A stretch of DNA of 64,000 bases from Marsupella aquatica (GCA_973895155.1 OZ316899.1:8618001-8682000); one strand, 5' to 3'. Shown: positions 46,026 to 57,690, numbered from the stretch's first letter. Program-made: numbers and translations. Notes: generated by a model not told the origin, from the sequence alone.

Positions 46026-48890
46026 CTATCCATATGTTGGTGCATGTCGTCCCTTCCTCTTCTTGGCACGAGGGCGATAACTCTCTGGTCGGGTAGTGGC
46101 ATCTGGCACTAACCCTAGGACCCTATCAATGACAGCATGAGATGCAGTTGCAGCTGTGGTGCTTGGAGCTATCGCGGTACCAACGTCACCAACATCACCT
46201 TCTAAGTCATGAGAAGGCACTGTAACACCCCCAGCATCGGAGCAAGTATGAAATGATGCACTTCCACTACCCCCTTGGGCTGCAGAGTGGTGAGACCCTG
46301 CACCTCCACTAGCCCCTGACTGGTGAGATGGAGTCCCATCACCAATGCCACCAACTGCAGTCCCACTCACCCTGTTGGCCCCTGAATGACCACGAGCAGT
46401 GCTCCCACCCCCACTAGCCCCTCCACCACTAGCCCCTGAATGGCGAGAACCATTCCCGCCAACAACCCCTGAATGGCGGCGAGAACCACCATGGGGCCCA
46501 CTACCAACCCCCCCACCAGACCCGGGCCTGTGAGAACCACTATGGGCCCCAGTACTACCCCGCCCACCAGCACCTGCAGATCGATCAAAACCGCCCCGGC
46601 GCCCACTACCACTTGTCCCAACACCACCTTCAGCAGCTGTAGCACCCCCACTACCTCCTGCTGCTCTACGGCCACCTACATCACCATCAGTCCTCCGTCT
46701 AGAATGACTACCTCGAGTCCCTCGGGATGTGCCGCCAATCAAGCGAACAGGGGTGGGTGCCACACTCCCCTCCTCAGCCTCAGACTCTGAATCTGAGGCC
46801 CCCGAACCCTCCTCGGCTGAGTCCAAACCCTCCGACTCCTCATTTGACTCCTACATACATGTAAGCAACCATGAACCCAAGTGTTAGTGTTGAAAATGAC
46901 CTACAAGGGAGTGATTATAACCATGTTGCATCAAAGGTTAGAAATATGGTTTTCAATTGTGCATATACTTACCGACCCCAACTCGTCCTGCATGTGAAGT
47001 TTCAGAGCCCGCGTTCCAAATTTCTTAGCCAACTCTCTCTCAGGTGGCAAGATTGGGCGTCCATGCTCTCGCTCCTGCACCATACTCAAGATAATAATTA
47101 ACCCCCCTCCCCGGCAAATGAGAATAAAATTGAAACCCCCCATTACTTGAAATACATTATTTTAAAAGTTAATCCCTACCAAATCCCCCACATTACTTAA
47201 TGAATAATAATCCCTACCTAGCCCCACACATTACTTAGAAAAATTCCCTAACACCCCCACATCCCTTTCAACTCATGGGTATCACTACCCACTCTACCTA
47301 TATAAAATACTCCCTTATTATCGTGGCCTAACTATCGCAAAAAGCAACGACAACCTAAGCCCGGCACTCCTTAAAAAAAACAAACCCCCCGGCGTGGCCT
47401 AAAACAGTCAAATATTCAAAATTTTGAATTTTTCCGATGCTTCCCTAATCGGACCCCTCCACCCTAAACCCCAAAATCTAAGGTCCGATGCAGGGTCCGA
47501 TTCTCAGGTAATCGGACCATAATCGGAAGCCTTGCGTCCAAAACCCATAAGAGAGAGTCCCACTCCATTTCCGACTCTTCAGCAATCGGAATAGAATCGG
47601 AAACAGAAAAAAATAAGGACACATCAAAACTTGCGATACAGGCTCGATAACAAACGCACAGGGATAAGAGGGGAGGTCTGGGAGGACTTATGCAGGCATA
47701 GCCAAGGTTGTGCCTGAGGTGATCAGGGAGAGGGAGGACCCAATTTCAAGGTGAAAATTCAGCAAGGAGGCGAGCAAGGAGGAGGGGAGCAGAGGACTTA
47801 CAAACTCTGCTTTGAGATGATGCGCTCCACCCTGCCCCATTCGGTGAGTAACTGCAGGTCTCTTCTCCACCCTCTCAATTGCATTTTGAATGTAAAGTGG
47901 AGGGTCTCCAAGCAGTGCTAATTTGGCCTCCCATTCCATTAAGTTTTGCTGCAGGAGGGGGATGTCAACAGTCTGTCCTGAAAGGACCCTCTTCTCTGCC
48001 TCATCGAGCTCAGCCTGCCAGTGACGTCTCGCTTGCCAAGCACGAACCTGTAGCTCAGCATCAATCCAAGCAGACCAGGCATCAGCTGGTATCTCATCCG
48101 GGGGATCTCTCTGCCTGATCACCTCTGCCTCCTCCTTACAATCTGCCAGGTACTTCCTCATCTTTTCTCTCACATTATTACGTCTATCTGCAAGTGAACG
48201 TGAGATCTTCTTATTCAGCCATCGATCATCCAGGAAGCAGCCATTACAGAATCGCTCCTTCACTTGCTCCCTTGCTTGAAATTTCTCCTCTTCTTTCTTC
48301 TTCCCCCAGTAATCTAAGGGGCTGAAATTTGCCCTCAACACCTGCCCTAGCTGACTTCTGAACAAATTGTAGCTCTTTGTCATCGGAGCTCCTCCCTTAT
48401 TAATGAACAATTTTGGCCGTTTGGCCCTTTCCTCTGCTCGTAGCCTCTCTTCCTCAATCCTTGCCCTCTCTGCAGCTCGAGCCTCCTTTCTAAGCCTCTT
48501 CTCTCTTTCTTGTGGTGAGAGGGCCTCCACTGGCCTGCCTTTCCTCTCCTCCTTCCTCTTTCTTTTTTTCTCCTTTCCTTTCTCTAGCCTCTCCATGAAA
48601 GCCTTCTCTGCTTCACTTATGGCAGATTGCCTGGATTCGTCAATCAGGCCTTGGGTCAATTGAGCTGCTATGGCCGCAGCTTCAGCAGACAGGCCTGCTT
48701 GCCTCTTGAAAATCTCTGCCATAATGTCCGAGATCTGCTGTGACGGCCCTGCTCCATCTCCACCCACCCTGGCTGCTCCGTCTCCTCCCCCCCCAGCCGT
48801 GCCATTCCCCTCCATAGCCTCGACCTCCAATGCGTGCTCCTCCACTTTGTGTTCACTCAGCAGCTCCTCCCAAGTTGCATCCGAAACCAA
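46026..48890 (-). CDS. TNPA-like gene of A2, three exons
   Basis: Exons on the minus strand: 48890-47802, 47074-46973, 46850-46026, all joined in phase 0 with GT donors and AG acceptors. Exon 1 encodes a long Glu/Lys/Arg-rich coiled coil (MERLEKGKEKKRKRKEERKG) followed by CFLDDRWLNKKISRSLADRR, the recognisable TNPA-type core. Exon 2 gives HGRPILPPERELAKKFGTRA. Exon 3 is Gly/Ser-rich, starts with an acidic EESEGLDSAEEGSG region and ends with a basic RPRAKKRKGRH patch, likely nuclear import. TNPA proteins bind subterminal repeats and hold the ends for TNP2. No internal stop is seen, about 670 codons. The first codon is uncertain: the frame opens after a TAA at about 48916 without an ATG, so an upstream exon or the internal MEGNGTAGGG start is possible. 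Confidence 0.75.
47430..47590. repeat. Internal cluster of TCCGAT motifs in TNPA intron 1
   Basis: At least eight TCCGAT/ATCGGA copies lie inside the long first intron (47075-47801). They match the subterminal words. The rest of the intron is A/C-rich without features. Confidence 0.7.
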
Positions 48891-48939
48891 GCCCGATACA
48901 AAGACATTCGTACTTTAGTCGGGAAAAGTACCAAACCCT

Positions 48940-49060
48940 ATTGTGCCCTCCATCCGACTTTTTAAGAATCGGAACATCCGATACTTGAACTATCAAAAAC
49001 GGGATCGGAAATAGCGATGCTTAAAGTATCGGACCCCTCTTCCAATATGATCGGACTTAG
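48940..49060. promoter_or_regulatory. Cluster of TCCGAT motifs between divergent genes
   Basis: Four or more ATCGGA/TCCGAT words just upstream of the TNPA-like frame, in the divergent intergenic region. If TNPA binds them, the element could regulate its own promoter. From 49060 to 49870 nothing else is recognised except a G run at 49110-49125. Confidence 0.5.
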
Positions 49061-49872
49061 CTTGTCCATTATTTTTTATGCCTTTAAGGATGGATTTATA
49101 ATAAGTTAGTCAATGGGGGGGGGGGGGGGCTGGGGATGTGGTAAGGAAATGTAAGTTTAGTTGATGTGAAAACTTGCATTGTAATTGTAGGCCTGGTTGA
49201 GTAGCCGGATTTTGTTTGGGCGGTGGGGTTCTTGAATAAAAGCCGGTTATAGGTGCGGTAACGTCCCCCTTACAACAACATACTTTTGGGGTTGAACGGT
49301 ATGATCATTGACCCACTCACATTAAAAGTTTTGACAAATTTGTCCACCTTGTATGTGGATTTAATTTTGGGGGCCAAACAAAGTTAACCTCATGTGCGTG
49401 TATTGTGCAGTATTTTTTTGCGGAGGGTTGGGTCGTTCTCTTTGTTTGTATTTTTGTAGGTCCATTTTTGCAATGCATTATGCATCGCGATAGGCCGTGC
49501 ATCCGAAAGGTATGATATACTCCCTTTATCATTTGGAGGTGAGCACTTTAAGTATATATTTGGCTAAAGTTTTTTCATTGATGGCCACAATATATAGTGG
49601 ATATGATTCTATGGGGACATATGTATAGATAAATTCTGATGGTATTCCTTTAATTGTGCAGACATTTCGGATATTGTCTTAGCATATATTCTAAGGCCAA
49701 GATCCTAGTAGGCATTGTTCAGTGCGGATATCATTTAGGTAAGATGCACAGTCATTATTTTTAATTATTCGCTTAGTGTAAACTAGGTTCCAATCTTGAC
49801 ATATTGTATTTAGGGTACTTAATATGAGTGGGAAAGATTTTTGACATGTGATTAATTTTCACATTGATGGGC

Positions 49873-51185
49873 AGATGTCAAATTCTGGGAGTTCCGAGTC
49901 AGATTCTGACTCGGACTCGTCATCTTCTGAGGGGGACATTCCTCCCCCCCTCGGAGGCCGCATCATCCTCCTCCTCCTCTAGGCCCCATTCCATGTTGGT
50001 GTGTGCGATGTAAGGGAATGGTGGTTCGTCAAGCTTAGGAGTGTATTGAGCATATTGAGAATTATGGGCAACACCAACCTGATTTACCAGGACATTCAGC
50101 TCACCAGGTATGCACCCCATACTCTCATCCCACACATTTCAATGAAGGAAACATAATTTGCCACTTACAATCATGGCCACTATCATCATATATTTATTAA
50201 TTTTGGATTTTTTTTGAATGAATAGGTGCCCCGTAGGCCCCCTCCTCCATTGATCTCTAAAGAGCTATGGCTAGACACATTCTTGGCTAGTGCAAGACGG
50301 ATGCTTGCATCAACATCTACACCCCCTCCTCCTGCCCCGTGCCCCAATGGTGAGGGCGGGAGTGTACCTGTAGCAAGGGTGGAGGACATTGAGCAAGGTG
50401 ACCTGGAGGTACCTCCATCTAGGGTTTTACGCACCGGCCCACGCTCCCATAGGCATAGGAGACATTATGAACCATTGGGCACTCGTGAGTCTCAAGACCC
50501 AAACTTGGTAGGTCCGCCTATGATGAAGCCAGGTGAGGGTTATGTGGTAGTGGAGGGTAGGTTGGGATTGTCATATCTCACTGGAAAGGCGTTGCCTCTT
50601 GTGAAGGACTTCTCGTCTGAGATATTCAAAATCCCTCAAGGCATACCCACTAATGCCCCTATAGAGATATGGGGCCGTCATTGGATAGTGCAGTCATCTT
50701 CCCTTGGTGTTGATGTAGGATTTGGGTTATTTGCTTTGGAGGACATTGTGGTCCATCCAAAGCCATGGCGAAGAGGTTATGATGGGGAACACTTATTTCC
50801 TTATATTGGCCCTATATACACTGCCAAGAATTGGAACATTATTTTACGGCAACAACCATCATGGGGAGTGTATGCATTGCAAATGGATTCCGATCCGGAT
50901 GAGGTCCTCAAGAGGCCTTGGCATTGTAGGATGATTGATGGTGATCCTGTGCGATGTGATAACATCGCTGGGTATATCAATAGTACCAAAGGGAGAGGAC
51001 GAGGACTTCAACCAAATGTAGAGTGGGTTCAGATTTTTGGGGCACCGCCACCACCTTACTATGTGAAGCATATGGATGACCATGTTATGACTGTAGCCAT
51101 TAGGACTATTAGGGCTGGTGAGGAACTCTTTTGTGACTATGATTGGAACGCGCCTAAGATGGCCATACGGTGTCGTCCTTCATAG
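49873..51185 (+). CDS. SET-domain protein of A2
   Basis: The open exon 50226-51185 encodes 319 residues after a GAATAG acceptor. An upstream exon (about 49873-50107, ending at a GTATGC donor) has an acidic-serine start, MSNSGSSESDSDSDSSSSEG, and then, in another frame, CWCVRCKGMVVRQA with a TAG, a possible zinc motif; that exon is damaged. SET residues lie at about 155-310: VGFGLFALEDI, LFPYIGPIY, DNIAGYINST with NVEWV, and AGEELFCDYDW. These correspond to SET-N, the Asn-x-Ser-type pseudoknot strand and the Glu-Glu-Leu..Asp-Tyr loop of lysine methyltransferases. The canonical NHSC is INST, and no post-SET cysteines follow. The N-terminal 150 residues are Pro/Arg-rich. It lies between the TNPA-like gene and TNP2 and ends at the same stop position as A1. 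Confidence 0.8.
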
Positions 51186-51390
51186 CACATACAAACATGT
51201 GTATATGTTCACTTTTATAAAAATATTACTTGAGTCATTCTCTAATTGGTTTCAAGAGCTATGGAGTCTTTTGACTCATTCATATATGGATGTCTCAATT
51301 GTTGGTTGAGAGACCTGGACTTATATCATTCTCATTGTTTTCTTTTGTGTATGATAGAATGCATTTGTTCAGCCAGATATTGAGGTATTA

Positions 51391-54300
51391 TCACGAGCTG
51401 TGCGACAACATCTCCTTCAGGCCATGGATGGTAGGCAAGGGGGTCAACCTTTTGAGGATATGGACATTCCACATGAACTACCTAATGCTACCTAAGAAAG
51501 AGTGGATGAGGACCGGGCTATGGATGAGTTGATGCACCAATTCATGGATGCAGATGAGGGTGATCCCCGGGGTGATCATGACCCAGGTGACTGGGAGGAC
51601 ATTGACTTACCTCCTCCTCATAGGCATACTCCTTCACGGAATCGACACTTGCACCAGTGGGAGGAGGCTCAAGAGCATGCACGGACTCGTCTTTTTGAGG
51701 GGTCTAGATTATCTCGTCTTTCAGCAATCATGTTATTACTGAACTTGCAGCAAAGACATGGAGCAAGCAACTTGCTTCTTGATGATATTTTCAGGACATT
51801 GCATGATCGTATGTTACCAGAGGGGAATAACTTGCCAGCATCATGGAAAGAGGCAAAGAAAGTGTTGAAATCCATAGGCCTCAAGTATGAGGTCATACAT
51901 GCTTGTGTGAATGATTGTGTTTTGTTCAGGAAGGAGCACTCAAATGCTCTTACATGTCCTGTGTGCAACGCGCCAAGATATCGTGAGGATATGTTGACAG
52001 GAAGAGTACCTCAAAAGGTTATGAGGTACTTTCCCCTTATTCCTCGTTTGCATCACCAGTTTCGATGTGCAGAGTTGGCTAAGTATTTGGTATGGCATTC
52101 CCAACACCGTTCAGACACTACTCAGGATCCAACCATGCGCATGATGGTTGACTCTCCTGCAAACAGATTTGTGGAAGAGCGTTGGGGTGAGTTCAAGACT
52201 GACCCTCGTCATGTTCGCCTTGGTTTGGCATCAGACGGCATTAGCCCATTTGCACTGGCCGGCAAGGCCAAACCATACTCTGTATGGCCAGTAGTCCTCA
52301 CTAACTACAACATCCCACCATGGATGGCCATGAAGAAGGGTCATTTGCTCCTATCTATGATTATTCCTGGCCCTAAGCAAGTGAAGAAGATTGATGTATA
52401 CTTGCAACCGTTGATTGAGGAGCTACAGAAACTTTGGGGGGGAGTGGATTGCTATGATGGTCGAGTGCATACAGGGGGCTTACCCCGTGAGTTTCAGCTC
52501 AAAGCCATTCTTATGTGGACCATGCATGATCTTCCAGGTACCCAACTCTTTATAAATTAAGTATGGCTTGTGCAGCTACCCATATATATATATATCGTTC
52601 TGTTTATTTTTTTTCCCTTTGGTTTGGTTTCAAAACTTAATGGGTTTTAATTTGTGACCATTGTTTGTGAAGGGTTTGGATATATTTCTGGCTTGCAAAC
52701 TTCTGGATATCGTGCTTGCCCAACTTGTGGACCAGACTTGGAGGGAGTGGCACGCCCAAAGTCTACCACCCTGCGGAAGATAGTTTACATTGGTCACACA
52801 AAGTATCTTCCTGAGGGGCATGATTGGAGGTATGATCCATTTTTGTATGACACGGATGAGGGCCAGCCAGACACAAGACCTCAACCTTTACCGAAGGACC
52901 CAATATATTGGAAGGAGGTATGGGAGAGGGTGACTGATCCAGATGACCCATTACCCTTGGCTAGATGTGGCATGACCCGTTTGTCTGCATTGGCACAACT
53001 TCCATATTGGGAACACATGCCGATAAATCATCTATTGGACCCTATGCATATTGAGGGGAATGTTGGGAGGTCATTGATCCGCCATCTATATGGAGAGAAA
53101 AACAACAATTGGAGGGAGAGTTGTGAGGAGATGGGGATGCATGGCCTTCATGGTTTTTGGCCATCTATGGACCCTGACCCTCCCCTTACTATCCATCCCC
53201 CATGGGTTTTCACAAGGAGTGAGCGAATAGAGTTTCGCAAGCGGATAGGGTCAATGCGGTTTTCTACAGGGTATGGTGCCAATCTTCGCAAGGCATTTGG
53301 TGGAGATGACTCTCCAAAATGGCCAGCTTTCTTGAAGACCCACGATTATCATCGTCTATTGCAGCACGTTATTCCAGTTGCTATTATTGGATTGGGCAGC
53401 GAGGATCTTCGGGATGCACTTTGGTCATTGGGTAGATTGTTGAGATGGGTTTGTCAAAAGGAGGTCAACGAGGGAGAGATTGCTGCCATGGAGGTATTTG
53501 GAGTGGAGGTTGTGTGCAAGTTGGAGCGAGCACTCCCTCCTTCCTTCTTTGATGGTCAAGTTCATTTTCTTGTACATCTAGTGCGTGAAGTAGCCATTGC
53601 AGGCCCAGTACATTGTCGTTGGATGTATTGGGTAGAGCGATTCATGGGAGTCATGAAATCATATGTATCAAACCGTGCTAGGGTGGAAGGTAGCATTGCC
53701 GAACGTCACCTTGGAGCAGAGAGTATGTTCTATTGTACGAACATTGTGGCTACACTTGATCCAAATGCTCCAAGGGGTTGGATAGATGAGTCAGCACGAG
53801 AGGCAGATTATGAAGAGGATAGACTCACTGGAGCAAAGGGAGAACGACTACTAGGCTCTGCTGAACGTCTGCAACTCACCACATTCATGTTGTATAACTC
53901 ACCAGAGATTGCAGGGGAGTGGACTGCATTTTATGAGGAGGAGAAGAGTAATAGTCGTCGGCCACGCCTCTTCCCCAAGTTTCTCCCATATATGAAGGAG
54001 AAGTTGACAGAGATTGATGCCTTGTTGGGTCAGGGTGAGAGTGTTTTGCACTTTCCGAAGGTCACCAATGACATTCGCACCCTTGTTCATGGTCCATTAC
54101 TCATGGTCACGACTCGAACAGCCATGTGGTCAAAGGGGAGGCATTTTCGAATCCAACATCTTGATATGAAGAGAGCAGCAACACAAGATTGTGGGGTGAT
54201 GGGGTGGTTCACCCAAGAGTCACAAAGTAGCACTTCTGACCGGAATCCAATACGTTCAACTGTGGCCCACTATGGGAAGATAGAGGAGATTCTTATCGTA

Positions 54301-54627
54301 AATTATCATGCCCATACAACCTTGGAGGAGGTGGTGTTCAAGTGCAAATGGTTTCGGATGAATCTTGTTGGCCATAATCGGACCTGTGAAGAAGATGCAT
54401 GTGGGTTCACACGATTGAAGACCAGTGCAACTAGTGTCATTAGTTCCAATTGGAGGACCTCAGATCCATTTGCATTTCCCCATCATTTGGAGCAATCTTT
54501 CTATCTTCCTTATCCGAATGACCCAGAGTGGTCCATTGTTATGCCTTACATCCCTCGCTCACGATCCATTGTTCAAGACAAGCCAAGTGTAGTTGTAGTA
54601 GAGGATTTGGACCCCTCGTTACAATAG
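51391..54627 (+). CDS. TNP2 transposase of A2, two exons, one stop codon
   Basis: Exon 1 is about 51391-52537, the intron 52538-52672 and exon 2 52673-54627; the GT and AG borders keep the frame. The frame opens with DIEVLSRAVRQHLLQAM after TTCAG. A TAA at 51493-51495 sits where A1 has CAA, so the one visible lesion is a single C-to-T change; a start at the later MDELMHQF would bypass it. Conserved blocks are LGLASDGISPFALAGKAKPY, HLLDPMHIEGNVGRSLIRHL (likely catalytic Asps), FFDGQVHFLVHLVREV and RWMYWVERFMGVMK (DUF4218), and TLEEVVFKCKWF (DUF4216). Total about 1,000 codons, normal for TNP2. It would cut and join element ends in the nucleus. Confidence 0.9.
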
Positions 54628-54829
54628 ATGCGACCTAGGTAAAACCCCTATATGTTTTATCTTCATGGATATCATATACATTTTGTCATGTCATTTCACA
54701 CATGCCCAAAGATTCATTGGTTGGATATAATTTTGGATACAACTGTATATAGTCCCTTGACACAATCCAAATTGCAATCCCTAAGTAATATATGCATTTG
54801 AGTCACGTCCATTTATTCCCGATACCATT

Positions 54830-55313
54830 TCCCATGCTTAAAACTACGGAAGCCCATCCTTGTTCAAATCTTGACCTCGAACTACATATATCCGATATAA
54901 ACCCTTTCGGACTCCATTTCCGATTCTTGTAGCATCGGACTTATTTGTGATACACACTACTTCGGAAAACATTTCCGATACCCAACCTATCGGAAGCACT
55001 AGGCAATACATTTTCGATCACAATATTTCCGTAATTTACTCAATCGGACATCAAATGCGATACTTCAGGGATCGGACATTTAGTAACAATTTTTAGAAGA
55101 GGGGTCCGATAGTCAAGACATCGGATATGTTCCGATATTAGGAGTATCGCAAATTATGTCCGATGTTTTGGAAATCGGATACTGTGTTTCCGAAGCTGTG
55201 GGGATCGCAAGTTCCGATATTTTTGTGAACGAAAGTTTGCGTAACTCTGGCTATCGGACGCCTGTTTCATGTTTCAGCGGGAGCATCGGAAAATGAGCAA
55301 AAATGTACTAGTG
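54830..55313. repeat. Right subterminal repeats and TIR of A2
   Basis: TTCCGAT, ATCGGA and TCGGAC words in both orientations, about 20 in 450 bp, ending in ACTAGTG at 55313. The stretch 54628-54830 has no recognised feature. Confidence 0.85.
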
Positions 55314-55747
55314 TGTTCTTCAACATCTACAGTTGGCTGTTGTGCACAGGTTCCCTGCTGAAGGTTTGCTACCCTCAATGCCTCAGGGCCATGTTGTGAC
55401 ATGTAGTCAGCACCCCACTCTTCATCAGAAGAGTCCTGTCCCTCTCCCACCCACACTCGACATGCAGCATACCGACCATGTTTAATAAGGTGCAGTCTAG
55501 CAGTATTCCGATTAGTCCTATAATTCCCTTTGCAGTTCACACAAGGGCAGTACATCTTATGGTCCCCACTCTTGTGGCAGGCCTTCTGTTCTTGAACCCA
55601 CAAAGCATCATCACGATGTTGTACTCTAGCTGGATGGAAGAGTGGCAACTTTGGAGTTCTACCCACACCTAACATATTCTGTGGCAATTGTGCCATGCTA
55701 GCTTGATTGAAACTATGATTTTCAAACTGTATCAGTGTGACATGCAT
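55314..55747 (-). pseudogene. TNP2 transposase of B2, N-terminal part
   Basis: The best start is 55696 (MAQLPQNMLGVG). It has the transposase-associated zinc motif CPCVNCKGNYRT..LHLIKHG, then RVWVGEGQDSSDEEWGADYM, like B1. The frame runs into the A2 right end at 55313 and resumes at 45254. The repeated VDVEEH codons on both sides show that A2 entered a short internal repeat. Confidence 0.8.
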
Positions 55748-55749
55748 AC

Positions 55750-56285
55750 AAAATTGGGCCTACCGTCACAGTTGTACAACTGATGCCAACCACAGTCCAA
55801 TTGCTCAAACCCACAGAGCCCAATTTCTCAAATCCACTGTAGTGGGGCACCTTCTCCTTCTTGTATACAAATAGAGCATCACATATAGTGTCATCAGAAT
55901 GATACTATGAACGTAAATCTCTGTGCCTTCATCATTTCCAGTATTTGTTTGCCTATTAGGAATGTGAGCAGACAGGTCTGGAATAAGTAACGTTTGTGAC
56001 ACCAGTGACAAATTTACAAGTGAAGTTTAGACATCAATATGGAGGAAAGTCACACTCAAAGCACATGCTTGAAAATCGGAATCCTACCCTGGAAAAGATA
56101 ATAAAGTTGATTTCTCAAAATTAATTGCCTCAATCCGCAATGCACTGTTATAGAGTGTGTATACATGAGGAGTTCATCAAACTGCATATAAATAGTCCAC
56201 ATGTTTTAGCACTCTGAAAATTGTTTAAGTCCACGTGAAACCATCAAAAAGCTCTATCTCAAGTTTGTGTTCCATCCAACCTCAA
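55750..56285 (-). other. Spacer between PHD and TNP2 genes of B2
   Basis: No clear coding sequence. One minus-strand frame (about 55880-55745) reads DALFVYKKEKVPHYSGFEKL and may be a decayed exon. The BRCT and F-box-like segments of B1 are absent here. Confidence 0.35.
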
Positions 56286-56945
56286 TCAAATCCAAGATAT
56301 GTGGCTCCTAGCAGGAGTGCCTAGTGTAGGGTCAATGTCATGGTCAGGACAGTAAAACATCCCCTTCTTGGGTTGCCCATGCGCTGAGTGATCCCAAATT
56401 GTTCGATCATGGGCAAATCCCCTCTGCTGGATAAACAGTAGGCAGTCCTTGTGCCATGCCTTAGGACACCTCATGCACTAAACCAAAAAGCCATTAGCCC
56501 CATCATTGGGCCCCTGACCACAAGTAAGACAAATATGGAGTCCACATGATGTTGTGCCAGGAACCAAACACTGCCGACAGTAAAACCGGGCACAAAGAGG
56601 GTCTGGACATTTTCTTACCTCTTCACTAATTTTTCCAGACACATGGCACTTAAAGCAAGAATGTTCCTCATTCTTGCAATCAACACAAAGCCATTCTCCA
56701 ACATGGCCATCAGCCAGGGATATAGTTGGGCATAGCCATTGCTAACCCAAAGGACAAGAAACATTCTTATGGAAATGTCGGTGGCAAGGCCCATCACAAA
56801 CAATGAGATCCCCTCCCTCATCAAAAATTGCACATACATGTGGACTATTCTGCTTAATCTCAATGTCTGAATATAAGGATAATTGAGGTGCTTGAGAGGA
56901 TTCACCTCTGCAACAATTCATGGCCTTCTGCTTATTGCGAGCCAT
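56286..56945 (-). pseudogene. EDM2-like PHD-finger gene of B2
   Basis: From MARNKQKAMN at 56945 one frame runs 220 codons with only two TAG stops. Fingers: VCAIFDEGGDLIVCDGPCHR with HFH, CVDCKNEEHSCFKCHVSGK, KCPDPLCARFYCRQCLVPG, CGLHICLTCG, CMRCPKAWHKDCLLF, and a closing YCPDHDIDPTLGTPARSHIS. The last three are the EDM2-type order: an R/C-CPK-x-x-H segment and the HxID..GTP.R.HI end. The first finger has Phe where Cys is expected (CAIF), so it may not fold. Both stops could come from CAG by one C-to-T change. EDM2 reads histone marks and controls silencing at transposon-bearing genes in Arabidopsis; what this truncated form did is unknown. Confidence 0.72.
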
Positions 56946-56957
56946 GGTCCTGCACAC

Positions 56958-57690
56958 TCAGACCCTACATCAGATTGTGAAACACGAAGGAATAACAGGG
57001 TGTAGCATGACACAAAAGAATGAGGGTGCAGCATAAAATATGACTGTATGTAACCACAAGGGTGCAGCATAAACCAATGCTTTATGGATGGCAAAGCACT
57101 AGGACTGAGCAGCGCAAATAACCTTGGCCTATGATTGGAAGCAATCACAAATATTGCAACCTGTATGCCTTCGCCTGCTGTCCAGCAGTGCTCACTCACC
57201 CTGCCTTTTTAAAATCTGTAAGGGCAACACAGAACAAATAGCAATTGAGTTTCAGCAAAGCATTGGTTCTCAAGTTTTAAAATGGACAGACTTGTTTCAT
57301 TGCCTGCCTTGTGCGCAGCAGGCTAAGACTGATCAGGGAAAATTTATATATTCAAGTAGTGAGAGCTACAAATTTAAATTTGCTGGGACAGTTTTCCAGT
57401 TCTGGATACTGCTGTGCTTTATACACAGCAGCAACCTGAATTCATTTTTTATAGACCAGCTTTTGACCACGGCTACGACTTCAAAACAATCACGCAATCA
57501 AATCATGACAAATGATAAATGCAGCAACTAGCAAAGGAGAAAAATGCAGTGGCCCTGAAGTAAACCTGGGTCAAGGCTGTGAATAAAGTTCTCACCTTGT
57601 CCCTGCATAGCATCGGGAAATTCTACCCAGAGTCTAAAGCGGGAGATAACCAGGCGACGATCCATCCCAAGTTGCGTCAGGTCTAGGAGG
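56958..57690 (-). other. 5' region of B2
   Basis: Contains a possible first exon at about 57665-57597, MDRRLVISRFRLWVEFPDAM, followed by GTGAG. No CACTA terminus is visible. The right limit is set by family C-like AACAGGAAAACAGG sequence near 57715. Confidence 0.35.

Larger units (their letters stand above)
45255..55313 (+). mobile_element. CACTA element, family A, copy A2, complete
   Basis: It begins CACTAGTACATTATGAGG and ends AAAATGTACTAGTG. The terminal 12 bases are inverted copies. TGT precedes it at 45252-45254 and follows at 55314-55316, the expected 3-bp CACTA target duplication. Length 10,059 bp. It carries a TNPA-like gene on the minus strand (46026-48890), and on the plus strand a SET-domain gene and TNP2. 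TCCGAT-type repeats line both ends. It interrupts the B2 TNP2 gene between codons for the VDVEEH repeat region. Confidence 0.95.
37431..57690 (-). mobile_element. CACTA element, family B, copy B2, with A2 nested inside
   Basis: The 3' end on the minus strand is CACTAGTAGAAAACAATG at 37431, preceded by TCC. Genes on the minus strand: EDM2-like PHD (56945-56286), TNP2 (55747 to 41739, split by A2), then a TNPA-like gene (41352-38490). Subterminal repeats of TCATTTTGGAC type fill 37431-38160. Without A2 it would be about 10 kb. I do not find the matching 5' ACTAGTG end before family C sequence starts near 57690, so the 5' end is truncated or displaced. Confidence 0.8.

Noticed and set aside
46367-46675. 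Val/Leu/Gly-rich minus-strand ORF and Thr/Pro-rich plus-strand ORF 46473-46790
   Set aside because: Frame shadows of the Gly/Ser-rich TNPA exon 3, which is supported by splice sites and phase.
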